Origin: Alcaligenes endophyticus
GTDB taxonomy: Bacteria > Pseudomonadota > Gammaproteobacteria > Burkholderiales > Burkholderiaceae_B
NCBI RefSeq assembly: GCF_026344035.1
Contig: NZ_JAPKND010000006.1
Location: 150,739 to 214,738 of the forward strand
Reading direction: 5' to 3'
DNA: 64,000 bases
Below the pieces are notes generated by a model that ran no database searches, had not been told where the DNA came from, and was given only the letters and a program-made list of their open reading frames with translations. Both the position numbers and the translations under genes were made by a program. This document shows, one piece after another, positions 27,704-36,805 of this stretch. Position 1 is the first letter of the stretch; every line of letters begins with the position of its first letter.

Positions 27704-29026
27704 CTAGTCCTCGATCCATTGAGATGATGACCCACTGGACGGTGCATCATAGACAGGGTTGTTTAGCGTACTTGCATCAAAATACTGATCAACGATAGCC
27801 TGGCCGCGCCCCACCCGCTGCATGAGGTCGGGATGCTCAGCCTGCACAACAGTAGGCGTGACAAAAATGGCAAGCTCTGTCTCATGCCGTTGAAAACGCT
27901 CAGAACGAAATAAATGCCCAAGAACAGGCAAACTACCTAGGCCCGGGACCTTATCGATATTGCTGGACTCTTCACGGGAGATAAAACCAGCCAACACTAA
28001 TGTCTGCCCTGAGCGCACATTAAACTCACTGGCCGCACGACGGGTTTTCATCGCAGGCCCCGCGTTGGAAGATACGCTCGGGTCTACCGAACTGACCTCG
28101 ACTTCGAGCTTAGAACGCACCGCACCTCCGCGCTCAATACGGGGCACTATTTTTAAGGCCACACCATAAGGCTTAAAGACTGTATGGCTATTACCGTTCT
28201 TATCGGTACTGAGATAAGGAATTTCCCCGCCAGCCAGAAACTCAGCTTGAGCACCGCTACGTGCCAATAACTGAGGCTGAGCCAACACTACGGCATAGCC
28301 CTCTTGGGCCATCACCTGTAAACGAGCAGACAGCAATGCGCTGACGCCAAAATACGAAGCCATTTGCTGGGTAGGATAATGAATAGGCAAAACGCTTTCA
28401 CCGGGCCGCTCGGCAATATGGCGTGAACCGGCATCCCAAGCAAGGCCTGCGTTGATACCGCCCTCAGCATGAGGATTCCAACGTATGCCTAAGTCGCGCA
28501 TAGCATGACGGGGCAGCTCTAATACCTGTACATCCAGCATAACCATGGGCTCCCAGCCCATTTGGCTGGTGAAGTCCAACAACTGTGGATAGTGTTGGCT
28601 GAGCAGTGTTAAGCGCTCTCTGTCCTCGTCGCTTATTTGCTCACCTTCTAGAACCAGCCTGCCCCCCACCTGGCTAAGACGTAAGTTGGGGATGCGCTCC
28701 AGCACATGCTTGAGCTCTTGCAAGGACTGCCGTGCGTTTTCAGCGGCCACTTCAATGGTGTACTGATGCACCTTGCCATCAGCCGTCCACACCTGCAAAC
28801 CTGTGTGTCCCTGCTGACGTGCGAATAGAATCAACTCATGATCTTGCGTGGTCATAGCATTAATAATCTGACCATCCCCCACTGCCACACGCTCCACTGT
28901 TTTATGCCCTAAAACAGTGAGCTCGCCCACCTGCATGCGTAGTTCTTGACTAGCCCAAGCACTGGTTAACGGGCCCATGAATAGCCATAAACTTAAGGCC
29001 AGCCATACAGAGCGACACTTACTCAT
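27704..29026 (-). CDS. rcpA: Tad pilus secretin (RcpA/CpaC)
   Basis: About 440 residues: signal peptide (ending near SAWAS), an N-terminal BON-like/secretin N domain (LTVLGHKTVERVAVGDGQIINAMT), and the secretin core QVLELPRHAMRDLGIRWNP, VLAQPQLLARSGAQAEFLAGGEIPY, VEVSSVDPS and VRSGQTLVLAGFISREESSNIDKVPGLGSLPVLGHLFRSER (the conserved end of the secretin domain). It forms the outer-membrane ring of the Flp pilus machine. The ATG at 29026 has a strong GGGAGG ribosome binding site and overlaps the cpaB stop by 8 bases. Confidence 0.93.
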   Translation of the reverse strand: MSKCRSVWLALSLWLFMGPLTSAWASQELRMQVGELTVLGHKTVERVAVGDGQIINAMTTQDHELILFARQQGHTGLQVWTADGKVHQYTIEVAAENARQSLQELKHVLERIPNLRLSQVGGRLVLEGEQISDEDRERLTLLSQHYPQLLDFTSQMGWEPMVMLDVQVLELPRHAMRDLGIRWNPHAEGGINAGLAWDAGSRHIAERPGESVLPIHYPTQQMASYFGVSALLSARLQVMAQEGYAVVLAQPQLLARSGAQAEFLAGGEIPYLSTDKNGNSHTVFKPYGVALKIVPRIERGGAVRSKLEVEVSSVDPSVSSNAGPAMKTRRAASEFNVRSGQTLVLAGFISREESSNIDKVPGLGSLPVLGHLFRSERFQRHETELAIFVTPTVVQAEHPDLMQRVGRGQAIVDQYFDASTLNNPVYDAPSSGSSSQWIED

Positions 29027-29939
29027 AAATACCTCCCTCTGAGACCAAAGGCTTAGATGGCTCCCTTGCCGCACTAAAAGGCAAATCAATTAAGCCTAGG
29101 TTGTCCAGCGCAGACAATGGCACAGCCGCACCTGATGCCTGTGATGCTTGTGGCATATGCCCATATAGAATCTCGGGTTTACGTATCGTCGTTTCAGATT
29201 GAGTGGCGCCAATTCCTAGAACGTGCGCGAGCTCCCCTCGCATGGCTTTTTGACTGTGCTCGTGGTCGCCAGGATTACGCAGTAAAGCAGTAATACGCCC
29301 ATTTTGTCGTGCTGCCACTAAGCGCAACGCCTCGTCGGGTGCCAAGTCTAAGGTCAACGTACGATAGTTTTGGGAGGCCTCGAACTCTTTCTCAGGGGAA
29401 ATTTGTTTGCCTGTGGCACGCACCAAAACACTTTGCAGTAAAGGAGCCGTTACCCGCCTGTCCTGCTCATCAAAACTGACATAAATATCAATTAAATCGC
29501 CGCTTTGTATTAGCCCCGACACTGAGTTAATGTCATCTACCGGTATTGTCATGGCTCGCCGTCCAGGTAGTAATTGTTGTGAAAAGGCGATGTCGTCATG
29601 CTCGTGCAAATAAGCGGGTAAGAGTAAATCGCCGGCTTGCAAACTGCGTCGTAAACGCAGGCCCACTACTTGGCTATAATCATCGGGCGACACGCTCTCA
29701 CTAGGGAGTAAATCCAAAGGAAAATCCCGCACAGCAAGATGATCAGCCTGTAGACGCATACCAGCCTGCATCGCTTGCCCTACTACTACTCGAGAAGCAG
29801 TAACGACCTGATGCGCGGCACGTATGGAGGCTTGTTGTTCCTGCAGGTATTTCTGTACAGCCCATACCGCCACTAGCCCCATGGCCACGGCCAACACCAA
29901 TAAAAGGATTGTTCCCATCCAGGATCTAAACCAATGCAT
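29019..29939 (-). CDS. cpaB: Flp pilus assembly protein CpaB (RcpC)
   Basis: A 306-residue CpaB/RcpC: N-terminal transmembrane helix (TILLLVLAVAMGLVAVWAV), then an SAF-type domain (ASRVVVGQAMQAGMRLQADHLAVRDFP, LRRSLQAGDLLLPAYL) and the RcpC core (RRAMTIPVDDINSVSGLIQSGDLIDIYVS). It is a periplasmic partner of the secretin. ATG at 29939 chosen because the membrane helix follows directly; upstream extension overlaps the preceding gene. Confidence 0.92.
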   Translation of the reverse strand: MHWFRSWMGTILLLVLAVAMGLVAVWAVQKYLQEQQASIRAAHQVVTASRVVVGQAMQAGMRLQADHLAVRDFPLDLLPSESVSPDDYSQVVGLRLRRSLQAGDLLLPAYLHEHDDIAFSQQLLPGRRAMTIPVDDINSVSGLIQSGDLIDIYVSFDEQDRRVTAPLLQSVLVRATGKQISPEKEFEASQNYRTLTLDLAPDEALRLVAARQNGRITALLRNPGDHEHSQKAMRGELAHVLGIGATQSETTIRKPEILYGHMPQASQASGAAVPLSALDNLGLIDLPFSAAREPSKPLVSEGGIYE

Positions 29940-29950
29940 GTGCCCCCCCG

Positions 29951-30619
29951 TTAATGGCAAGGCTGGCAACGCACCAGCAGGTGCTGTTGCTCGCGCCCCC
30001 AATACACCGTTAAACGTTGCTGCTCAGGGCCCAACCACACACTCGGTAAATCCTTATGTGGATGCCACTGGGCACGCTTGAGGGCCTGTATAAAAGCGGT
30101 AGACTCTACTGGCTGGCTATCGGCTGCTGCTACCACGACGCAATGTAAGGATTTTGGGCTTGCTGGCACTATGTCAGGCTGCTCGGACTCACAATGCTGC
30201 CATGTCACACGCCAACCTAAGTCTTGCCATATGGCCTGCAAAACAAAGGGCTGACTGCTGCTTAACTGCTCGCGTATGGATAGGACGCCATGGTAGGCAT
30301 ACTGATCACCTTGTACGTGTAAAAGACAACCGAAGTCACCAGGCGTCAAAAAATAGTGGGTTTGCTCAACGCGCATATAGCGCTCAAAACTACCACACCG
30401 TTGGCCAAACTTAGTTTGTACTTGGGGCAAAAGCTGCACCAATGGCCCCTTGGCATTAAAAGCATGAATCAAGTAAATATCCGAACCCAATACCGTACGT
30501 TCCTGCGTGTGCCAAGTCAGTACTGCTTGCTGAGCCCACGTTCCTGAAGGCAGCCCCCCTAAACCTGTAGCCAGCCCGATCAGCCATTGCCCCGACACCC
30601 TATATATAGCGCCAAACAT
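29951..30619 (-). CDS. Secreted protein of unknown function in the tad locus
   Basis: A 222-residue protein with a signal peptide-like N-terminus and a probable cleavage near GTWAQ. The rest is soluble, rich in Trp, Gln and His, with several cysteines (CGSFERY, DFGCLLH, HCESE, LHCVVV, RCQPCH) that could form disulfides in the periplasm. I recognise no family. It sits 2 bases after the TadE-like gene and 11 bases before cpaB, so it is part of the tad operon. Confidence 0.7.
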   Translation of the reverse strand: MFGAIYRVSGQWLIGLATGLGGLPSGTWAQQAVLTWHTQERTVLGSDIYLIHAFNAKGPLVQLLPQVQTKFGQRCGSFERYMRVEQTHYFLTPGDFGCLLHVQGDQYAYHGVLSIREQLSSSQPFVLQAIWQDLGWRVTWQHCESEQPDIVPASPKSLHCVVVAAADSQPVESTAFIQALKRAQWHPHKDLPSVWLGPEQQRLTVYWGREQQHLLVRCQPCH

Positions 30620-30621
30620 AA

Positions 30622-31197
30622 TTAGTCCTTTCTATGTGGGACATAGCGCTCCCACGGTCCTAACCAATCGGTATGTGGCACCTGTCGACCCCACTGCCCT
30701 TCTAGAGCTGAAAAGGACGGGAGCAAGCGACGCACTACCCCTTGCGAAGGCCCAGCTGTTTGGCGCCATATTTCTTCGGCCTGCTCTAAGCGCGTACGAG
30801 TCTGTGTATCACCATTAGTAGTGCCCGTGTCGCCCATCCAATAGGCATGCCGTTGCAAGCGGGCTATAAAATCAGGCATGCCTTGTAGAGCATGGGTAGA
30901 TTGCGTCAACTGCAACCCATACAACTGCGCTGCCCCCAACTGCAAGTCACTATAGCTACTGCGCCAAGCCGATGAGAGCTGCCCCATCGAGCTCGGCTTT
31001 ATCTCTAGATCCTGCCGCTTATTCAGTTCGTGGGGCGCTTGATAAACTGCTTGAAAGAGCCGCCCAGATGCCTGGGCCTGAAGCTGATGGGCATACCCTA
31101 TATGCCTGAACAACCAGGTGGCGCTAATAAAAAACAGCACTAAACTTGCTAGTACGATTACCGCCTCGGCTAGGGCTTGGCCTTTCATTTCGTTCAT
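30622..31197 (-). CDS. tadE: TadE-like pseudopilin
   Basis: A 191-residue protein with a class III-like prepilin start: MNEMKGQALAEAVIVLA followed by a hydrophobic helix. The G-QALAE pattern gives glycine before the cleavage site and glutamate at +5, as in TadE/TadF pseudopilins cut by the TadV peptidase. The remainder is a periplasmic domain. ATG at 31197 chosen because it overlaps the preceding gene's stop (ATGA) and carries a CAGGAG ribosome binding site; an upstream start would overlap that gene further. Confidence 0.8.
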   Translation of the reverse strand: MNEMKGQALAEAVIVLASLVLFFISATWLFRHIGYAHQLQAQASGRLFQAVYQAPHELNKRQDLEIKPSSMGQLSSAWRSSYSDLQLGAAQLYGLQLTQSTHALQGMPDFIARLQRHAYWMGDTGTTNGDTQTRTRLEQAEEIWRQTAGPSQGVVRRLLPSFSALEGQWGRQVPHTDWLGPWERYVPHRKD

Positions 31198-31703
31198 GGC
31201 AGCTCCTGAACCGCGTTTTGACTTAGGCGCGCCAACCAATAAGGTTGAAACAAGTTGGGGGATTCAACTGAGCTATTGCTTGATTCCGGGTGCCGAAAAA
31301 ATGACTCTGCGCCAGACTGAGTAGCCACCCATTGAAAAGCGGGACCTTGGATGCGCAAGTCAACACGGAAAGCCAAGGCTTGCTGCTGCTGTAGTTCTAA
31401 CAAAGGCGGCATCGGCGCCGTATGCACAGGCTGCTGGTCGCGCAGCGCCCAAGAGTTCGCCAATGCATTGGCATTCCCTGAAAAAATATCCCAACTGGTA
31501 TGCTCTTGGACCCAACGCCAAAAGCTTTGCTCTGAAAAATTATCAGGCGGCTGATCCGTAGACGCGTGCCCAAACCCATGCGCCCTATCTACCGCCATCC
31601 ATGCCCACGCCATTGGATATTCGCGCGAGCAACAGGAACGTATATCTCTAAACGTCCGCATTTGAGTATAGCGCTTTGTTTTTGCTTGCCTTTTCCTTAT
31701 CAC
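31194..31703 (-). pseudogene. Tad-associated ORF, probably 5'-truncated at the prophage junction
   Basis: A minus-strand frame of up to 169 residues whose stop overlaps the TadE-like start. It has a normal C-terminal region (QALAFRVDLRIQGPAFQWVATQSGAESFF) but no signal peptide, membrane helix or prepilin motif: only a GTG at 31703 preceded by stop codons, and a basic start (IRKRQAKTKR) quite unlike the rest. Translation from an internal ATG at 31661 is possible. The integrase gene starts about 100 bases away on the other strand. I infer that the coding start of a pilus-associated gene was separated by phage integration; the other reading, an intact short gene, cannot be excluded. Confidence 0.5.
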
Positions 31704-31761
31704 TCAGTCTCTTGGCGTGCCTGTTTATCTCTATTAGTCCATACTTTTTAGTGCCCTAATA

Positions 31762-31806
31762 TGTACCCCTATTGTTAGTATTTTTCTCATATTCAAAAGG
31801 GGTACA
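31762..31806. repeat. TGTACCCCT/AGGGGTACA inverted repeat at the integrase start
   Basis: TGTACCCCT at 31762-31770 and its exact complement at 31798-31806 flank 27 AT-rich bases, directly upstream of the integrase GTG. The right copy also supplies the AGGGG ribosome binding site. It may be part of the attachment region (arm or core sites) or an autoregulatory site; the second attachment site is outside the window. Confidence 0.45.
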
Positions 31807-31807
31807 A

Positions 31808-33058
31808 GTGGCCGCAAATATCCTTACAGATCGGGGCGTTAGATCAGCAAAGCCAAAAGACAAAGAATACTTTTTGTCAGATGGCATGGGGCTGTATTTA
31901 AGAGTCCGTCCGTCAGGCTCTAAGCTTTGGGTTTTGAGATACACAAACCTTTCGGGTAGACAAGCAAAGAAATCTTTAGGAAGCTACCCAAATGTATCGT
32001 TAGCTCACGCACGTAAATTAGCTCTATCGTCCCGAGAGTCCTTAGTGCGAGGCGTTGACCCGCAGTCAATGCAATCAGAAGCCCCTGCTACTGTTCAAGA
32101 TCTATTTGAAATATGGATGAAACAAGACATCTCTGTTAGAAGAGAGCCTAGAGGGGCTTACCGTTTAAGACTGAGAGCCGAAAAACATATACTCCCGCAC
32201 ATTGGCAATGACTCGCTGCAGGCGGTTACCCGATCTCGTGCCCTGACGCTGCTTAGGAAGCAAGTTCAACAAGGCCATAAAGCCCAAGCAAACGTCACTC
32301 TGCGCGACTTGCATCAAATGTTTAATTTCGCTCTGGCGCACGAGTGGATTCCGACAAATCGTATCGCTTCAATTAACAAAATAGAAGTGGGCGGCCGAAA
32401 CGCAATAGGAAGTAGATACCTCACCCAAGAAGAAATTAGAGAGTTATGGCTGCGCAGCAATGGACCGTGCGGCATAACAACTCAATGTTTTGCGTCAATC
32501 TGGATTTGCATCTCTACGCTAGCCCGCATTGAAGAGATGAGCACAGTCGAAGAGCAAGAAATCGATCTCGCCGCTAGCACTTGGTTGATTCCAGCCAAAA
32601 AAAACAAATCAAACCGCGACCACGTGATCCACTTGTCAGATTTTGCAAAAAAACAGTTTGAGATATTGCTTAACACGCCCCGCGATGGCAGCAGGTATCT
32701 CTTCAAAAGCTATCGTTCAGAAAAATGCGTAACGCCAAAAGCTTTAAATTTTCAAATTTCGCATCGTCAAGACGGTGAAAGCGAACTAGATAGAAATAGC
32801 AGGCTTAGAGAAGGCGTCCGCACATCATTGCGTTTGCCCGGAGGAAGATGGTCGCACCACGACCTTAGAAGAAGTGGGGCCACGCTTATGGCTCTACTTG
32901 GAATACCAGAGAGCACTATTGGGTATTGTTTAAATCACACATCAAGTAGCGGCACGTTGATTCAGGTGTACCAGAAACAACGATACCTGAGCGAGCAAAA
33001 AGGGGCATTTAATCTACTCGGTAGCGAGCTTGCACGTCTGACCTCAGCATCTACATAG
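31808..33058 (+). CDS. int: Tyrosine integrase, P4 type with DUF4102 arm domain
   Basis: A 416-residue site-specific recombinase. Residues 1-90 are a DUF4102 arm-binding domain (LTDRGVRSAKPKDKEYFLSDG, GLYLRVRPSGSKLWVLRY, GSYPNVSLAHARKLA); the middle is the SAM-like core-binding domain; the C-terminal catalytic domain has Arg in LARIEEMS, the HHDLRRSG box, LNHTS and the nucleophile tyrosine near QVYQKQRY. It catalyses integration and excision of the prophage. I choose GTG at 31808 (MAANILTDRGV) with an AGGGG ribosome binding site; a TTG start at 31772 would add 12 unconserved residues. No tRNA gene is visible next to it. Confidence 0.92.
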   Translation: MAANILTDRGVRSAKPKDKEYFLSDGMGLYLRVRPSGSKLWVLRYTNLSGRQAKKSLGSYPNVSLAHARKLALSSRESLVRGVDPQSMQSEAPATVQDLFEIWMKQDISVRREPRGAYRLRLRAEKHILPHIGNDSLQAVTRSRALTLLRKQVQQGHKAQANVTLRDLHQMFNFALAHEWIPTNRIASINKIEVGGRNAIGSRYLTQEEIRELWLRSNGPCGITTQCFASIWICISTLARIEEMSTVEEQEIDLAASTWLIPAKKNKSNRDHVIHLSDFAKKQFEILLNTPRDGSRYLFKSYRSEKCVTPKALNFQISHRQDGESELDRNSRLREGVRTSLRLPGGRWSHHDLRRSGATLMALLGIPESTIGYCLNHTSSSGTLIQVYQKQRYLSEQKGAFNLLGSELARLTSAST

Positions 33059-33558
33059 AGATTCAAAGCGGTTACACCAGAGAGATACACAGCCCGCCAC
33101 CGTGCGGGCTTTTTTGTGCCTGCTATTTAATGCAAAAACAACACAATTATACTACTAGCCGATTCTTAGATAGTATTTTCATACGCTCATATGCACAGAC
33201 CTAAACTCTGCTACCTCTTCTGTAGGTATGTACGGGCAACGACCGGTGGATTATGCAAAAGCAAAAAAATCCTGTGCTACATTTCTCTCAATGACTTTCA
33301 CCACAAGAACATTCGCAACGACAATAGCCAAGATGAGTTACATCCTCTTACTTTCATGGCTATAATCAGCCAGAAGCTGTCGTCCAAAGTATGGCTGCGG
33401 ATGGTAGATACAGGCTGATTGCAGATGTTCTCCTCAAAAACGTAAAGATTGCTAAGGCCGAAAGCACATAAACCATAGAAATACGCACGTTAGTGTTACA
33501 TAAACTCACTAGATTTTGCGACTGATACGGAAATTTTTAAGGATAAGAGGACTTCCGG
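33059..33558. other. 500-bp intergenic region between integrase and the HD/HSP90 gene
   Basis: The first 60 bases hold the integrase terminator. The rest is AT-rich. On the plus strand a frame with stops on both sides (33350-33471 region) ends in the fragment MAADGRYRLIADVLLKNVKIAKAEST with protein-like composition; this may be a remnant of a lost gene. An AGAGGA ribosome binding site occurs at the end. The promoter of the next gene must lie here but no strong -35/-10 pair stands out. Confidence 0.5.
33091..33116 (+). terminator. Intrinsic terminator of the integrase gene
   Basis: AGCCCGC (33091-33097) and GCGGGCT (33104-33110) form a 7-bp GC-rich stem with a 6-base loop followed by TTTTTT. 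Canonical, plus strand. Confidence 0.9.
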
Positions 33559-36500
33559 ATGGCCGACCTATTAACCGAGCATTTGAAGAAAAAATCAGAG
33601 GGCGATTCATCGCTCCAATTGCTGTTCAGCCAATGGGACTTTGATCGAAAATTGATTCCTAAAGCCTTGCAAACAATTGGCAATCTTTTCCCACACTACA
33701 GTAGACATGACGAATCGCATAGTCGGCAAATTCTGGTCAATATCGAACGCTTGCTAGGAAATAATCTAGCATTACTCACAGCAACTGATATTTGGTTGTT
33801 ATTAGAGGCCGCCTATTGGCACGATATCGGAATGGTTGTTCCGCAGCGAGATTTGGAAGAAGCACTGTCTGATCCGGATTTTGATGGTTTTTTGCAAACC
33901 TTTGTGTCACAGCCCCATCACGAATTACACGCCATTGCACTTGCTCTCAATGAGAAATCAGGTTCATTTCAAATTTTCTTCAATGAAACTCCTCTAGTCT
34001 CAGTAACACGGTTTCGTGAACTGATGGCTGAATGGTTTCGCCTGAAACATCCTGCTCGAGCAGAACATATAATAAATACGCCCTATTCCAGTGTAGGACT
34101 TAGTTCGCCACGAACAGAATTAATTCCAGCACGTCTTTTTAGTATCCTAGGTCGGATTTGCAGTATGCACGGCGCATCGTTCGAAACGCTGATCGGCGCA
34201 GATGGGCTCTCATTCCGCGAAGTAGGCATGGGGCGTGATGACTGTCACCCACGGTTCGTTGCATGTCTACTGCGTCTTGGTGATCTGTTGGATCTCGATG
34301 ACAACAGGTTCTGTCCTGTGATGCAAGGCATTGCAGGAGAAGATCGCCCCGCCTTAAGTATGGCACATGAGGATAAGCATGCTGCAATACGACATCTTCG
34401 GATTGACCAGGAACGGATTTCAATAGAAGCAGAATGCCAAACTGTCGATGGGTATATGGAGGCTTTCCGTTGGTTCGGTTGGCTCAAGGAGGAAATGCGG
34501 GCGCAAATGTCCCGATGGCGTGATATCGTGCCCAATCGGGAATTAGGTTTGTTGCCAATGCTGGAGCCGGTTTCGGTTCGACTAGCAGGCAGTCTTAAAA
34601 TACTCAAAAATGGCGAGCGTCCAGCCTTCACTCTTGATACGAAGAAGGCCATTGAAATGCTGCAGGGCGGCAATCTTTATGAGAGCGAGTACGCCTGCAT
34701 TCGGGAGCTGCTTCAAAACTCAGTGGATGCAACGCTGCTGAAGATCTGGATGACCCACCGAGCTACGATCGAAGATAACTTGTGGAAGTCTCCGGATGAG
34801 AAGGCTATACAAGAGCTTTTGAGGAATGCAACGATTCAGGTGTCACTGACCCAGTCAGAAACGTATGTTACCGATGCTGACGAGATGTCATGCTGGACCC
34901 TAACTATTCAAGATGCTGGTACGGGGATCAGCCTCGATGATCTTCAGTACATGCTTCAAATAGGGGGGTCTCATCGCAATACGGCTCGTAAGCGAGAAAT
35001 TGATACCATGCCTGAATGGATGAAGCCATCGGGTGTCTTTGGTATCGGCTTTCAAAGTATCTTCATGCTTTGTGATCAAGTTTCATTGAAAACAAAAAGT
35101 TTGCTAACGAACGATATTCTCGAAGTTACGATGTATAGCCCGACCAGTCCACATGAAGGGCTAACTGTCATACAGCTGCTTGAGCCTAACATATCAGAGC
35201 CAACTGGAACGACCATCAAACTCCGCTTTGAAAGAGAGAAGTACCCTACAAAGTGGGCTGTGCCAATCCAGGATGACGGCTCGATCTTGTACAGAATATT
35301 TAGCTCTTTGGATCCTGTTTTTGATGGATGTTTTCCCTTTGCCGTCGCGAAATTGGCTGACCATATCCGTAAATTTGACGAAAACTCGATGATTCGTATT
35401 GAGGGTGAGCTACAAACTCTATCTGGCTCTTACCCTTTTAATCGAGAAAAAATTGAAACATGTCTAAATCAAGGAAAGAAGCCTTGGCGCTTTGTTCGGA
35501 CTCAGAGTGCCGAAGTAAGAATCCGATACTGGCCACAGCCCTTAAACTACCTCCCCAATGAGATTAAGGCCTTCTATCGGGGACAGGCTTTTGAAGTAAA
35601 AAATATTTTCTTGCCGTATGTCACTGTTGATATAGATTTGCTGTCAGGCTCTGCAGGGAGCTGGCTTAATTTCAATCGTGACAGTATCTCTGCCGCTAGC
35701 AGCGAAAAGCTGCTCCACACCATTCTGGAAAGCCTGAAGACTGTCGTGGATGAGGATTTATCTACGCTTAACGAGCCTGAAACTCCTTGTGCGCTCCCAG
35801 AAGATAGACGGAAGCAAATCTCACTTTTCTCACTTTTTCTTAAGAGGATGGAACTGGGGTACGCTGGCGCTTGGATTGATCTATCGAAGCGTTTGGATAG
35901 CGAGTGGCTCGATTACCCATATGGGAAGAGTGGCGAGAGCTTGAAACCTGTTTTCGAGCTCAAGGATTGGGTTCTAGTAGAGTATGGTCAGCTAATGCAG
36001 CAAAAATCAAATTTCCCCCATACCTTTGCAGTCCATGCAAACCATAATATGCTACCCATTATTGCATCTGAATGGCTAAAAAAGCCCGGTAGATACTTGC
36101 AAGTTTTGGGCGATGACGAAGTTCTTAATAAGTCAGGTGATACGGTTGCAACACATGAAGTGCCAAACCAAATCATTCAAGAAACAATAAAACATGATTA
36201 CTATTCTTATAGATTTCGCTTTACAAGCGAGAAGGTTGAGCCATACGACAATGCAGCCTTTGCAGCAGCCCTCGCTCAAAAGATGAGTAGCACGGTTAGC
36301 AATCAACGGGTAAAATCATATTTGTGCGATAGGTTTGCTGGATTGGCACTTGCTCCTAATACTGCGCTGAATGTTCCCAACTTATTTCCATTGTGCGCTG
36401 CCAGCGAAACAGATGTACTACTTCCCTTTTTATTTAGAAGGAAGCGGGGCAGCATCGATGGGTCGATTGAAGCGACTTCGGAGCAACTCAAGCGTCTATG

Positions 36501-36666
36501 CGAGTGGGTCAAACCACGACTAAAACAGCCTAGTGACCTAGACTCAATCCACCGTTTATACAGCGACTTGATCAATTGGATCGACAATGACGTCATGAGC
36601 AAAACGATTTTCTCTGAGAGATGGCTTCTGGCAAGGGGTTTGCAGGGGTCAGTGCTTACCGAATAG
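33559..36666 (+). CDS. HD phosphohydrolase-HSP90-like (GHKL) ATPase fusion, prophage accessory protein
   Basis: A 1035-residue protein. Residues ~45-330 look like an HD metal phosphohydrolase: HYSRHDESH (H50/H54), WHDIG (H88, D89), and CLLRLGDLLDLDDNR (D242). Residues ~340-720 are a GHKL/HSP90 ATPase: N box IRELLQNSVDATLL (E383, N387), DAGTGIS (D452, G454, G456), and SGVFGIGFQS (G492-G497), followed near residue 700 by GSWLNFNRDSIS, which resembles the HSP90 middle-domain SRE motif. All nucleotide-binding residues are kept, so ATP binding is likely. The last 300 residues are unrecognised. It lies on the strand opposite to the structural genes, between integrase and lysis genes, the usual place for prophage accessory genes. 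A role in phage defence is an inference; no known system was recognised. Confidence 0.85.
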   Translation: MADLLTEHLKKKSEGDSSLQLLFSQWDFDRKLIPKALQTIGNLFPHYSRHDESHSRQILVNIERLLGNNLALLTATDIWLLLEAAYWHDIGMVVPQRDLEEALSDPDFDGFLQTFVSQPHHELHAIALALNEKSGSFQIFFNETPLVSVTRFRELMAEWFRLKHPARAEHIINTPYSSVGLSSPRTELIPARLFSILGRICSMHGASFETLIGADGLSFREVGMGRDDCHPRFVACLLRLGDLLDLDDNRFCPVMQGIAGEDRPALSMAHEDKHAAIRHLRIDQERISIEAECQTVDGYMEAFRWFGWLKEEMRAQMSRWRDIVPNRELGLLPMLEPVSVRLAGSLKILKNGERPAFTLDTKKAIEMLQGGNLYESEYACIRELLQNSVDATLLKIWMTHRATIEDNLWKSPDEKAIQELLRNATIQVSLTQSETYVTDADEMSCWTLTIQDAGTGISLDDLQYMLQIGGSHRNTARKREIDTMPEWMKPSGVFGIGFQSIFMLCDQVSLKTKSLLTNDILEVTMYSPTSPHEGLTVIQLLEPNISEPTGTTIKLRFEREKYPTKWAVPIQDDGSILYRIFSSLDPVFDGCFPFAVAKLADHIRKFDENSMIRIEGELQTLSGSYPFNREKIETCLNQGKKPWRFVRTQSAEVRIRYWPQPLNYLPNEIKAFYRGQAFEVKNIFLPYVTVDIDLLSGSAGSWLNFNRDSISAASSEKLLHTILESLKTVVDEDLSTLNEPETPCALPEDRRKQISLFSLFLKRMELGYAGAWIDLSKRLDSEWLDYPYGKSGESLKPVFELKDWVLVEYGQLMQQKSNFPHTFAVHANHNMLPIIASEWLKKPGRYLQVLGDDEVLNKSGDTVATHEVPNQIIQETIKHDYYSYRFRFTSEKVEPYDNAAFAAALAQKMSSTVSNQRVKSYLCDRFAGLALAPNTALNVPNLFPLCAASETDVLLPFLFRRKRGSIDGSIEATSEQLKRLCEWVKPRLKQPSDLDSIHRLYSDLINWIDNDVMSKTIFSERWLLARGLQGSVLTE

Positions 36667-36805
36667 TTTTCTCTCTCGGGTATTACTTCTATCAATTTTT
36701 TAGACAATTCCTGCGCATCAAGCATCTATCTCCAATCATTTGAATGCGAAGCGCAACAATGGGTTGATAGCAAATACCTAAGAAAGAACACCACAAGGCT
36801 AGGTC

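Noticed and set aside
31704..31807. tRNA or tmRNA gene as attachment site
   Set aside because: No cloverleaf-forming sequence or TGGTTC-type T-arm is visible near the integrase.
33191..33418. 75-residue plus-strand frame after the integrase
   Set aside because: No ribosome binding site, odd composition and it competes with another frame that looks more protein-like.
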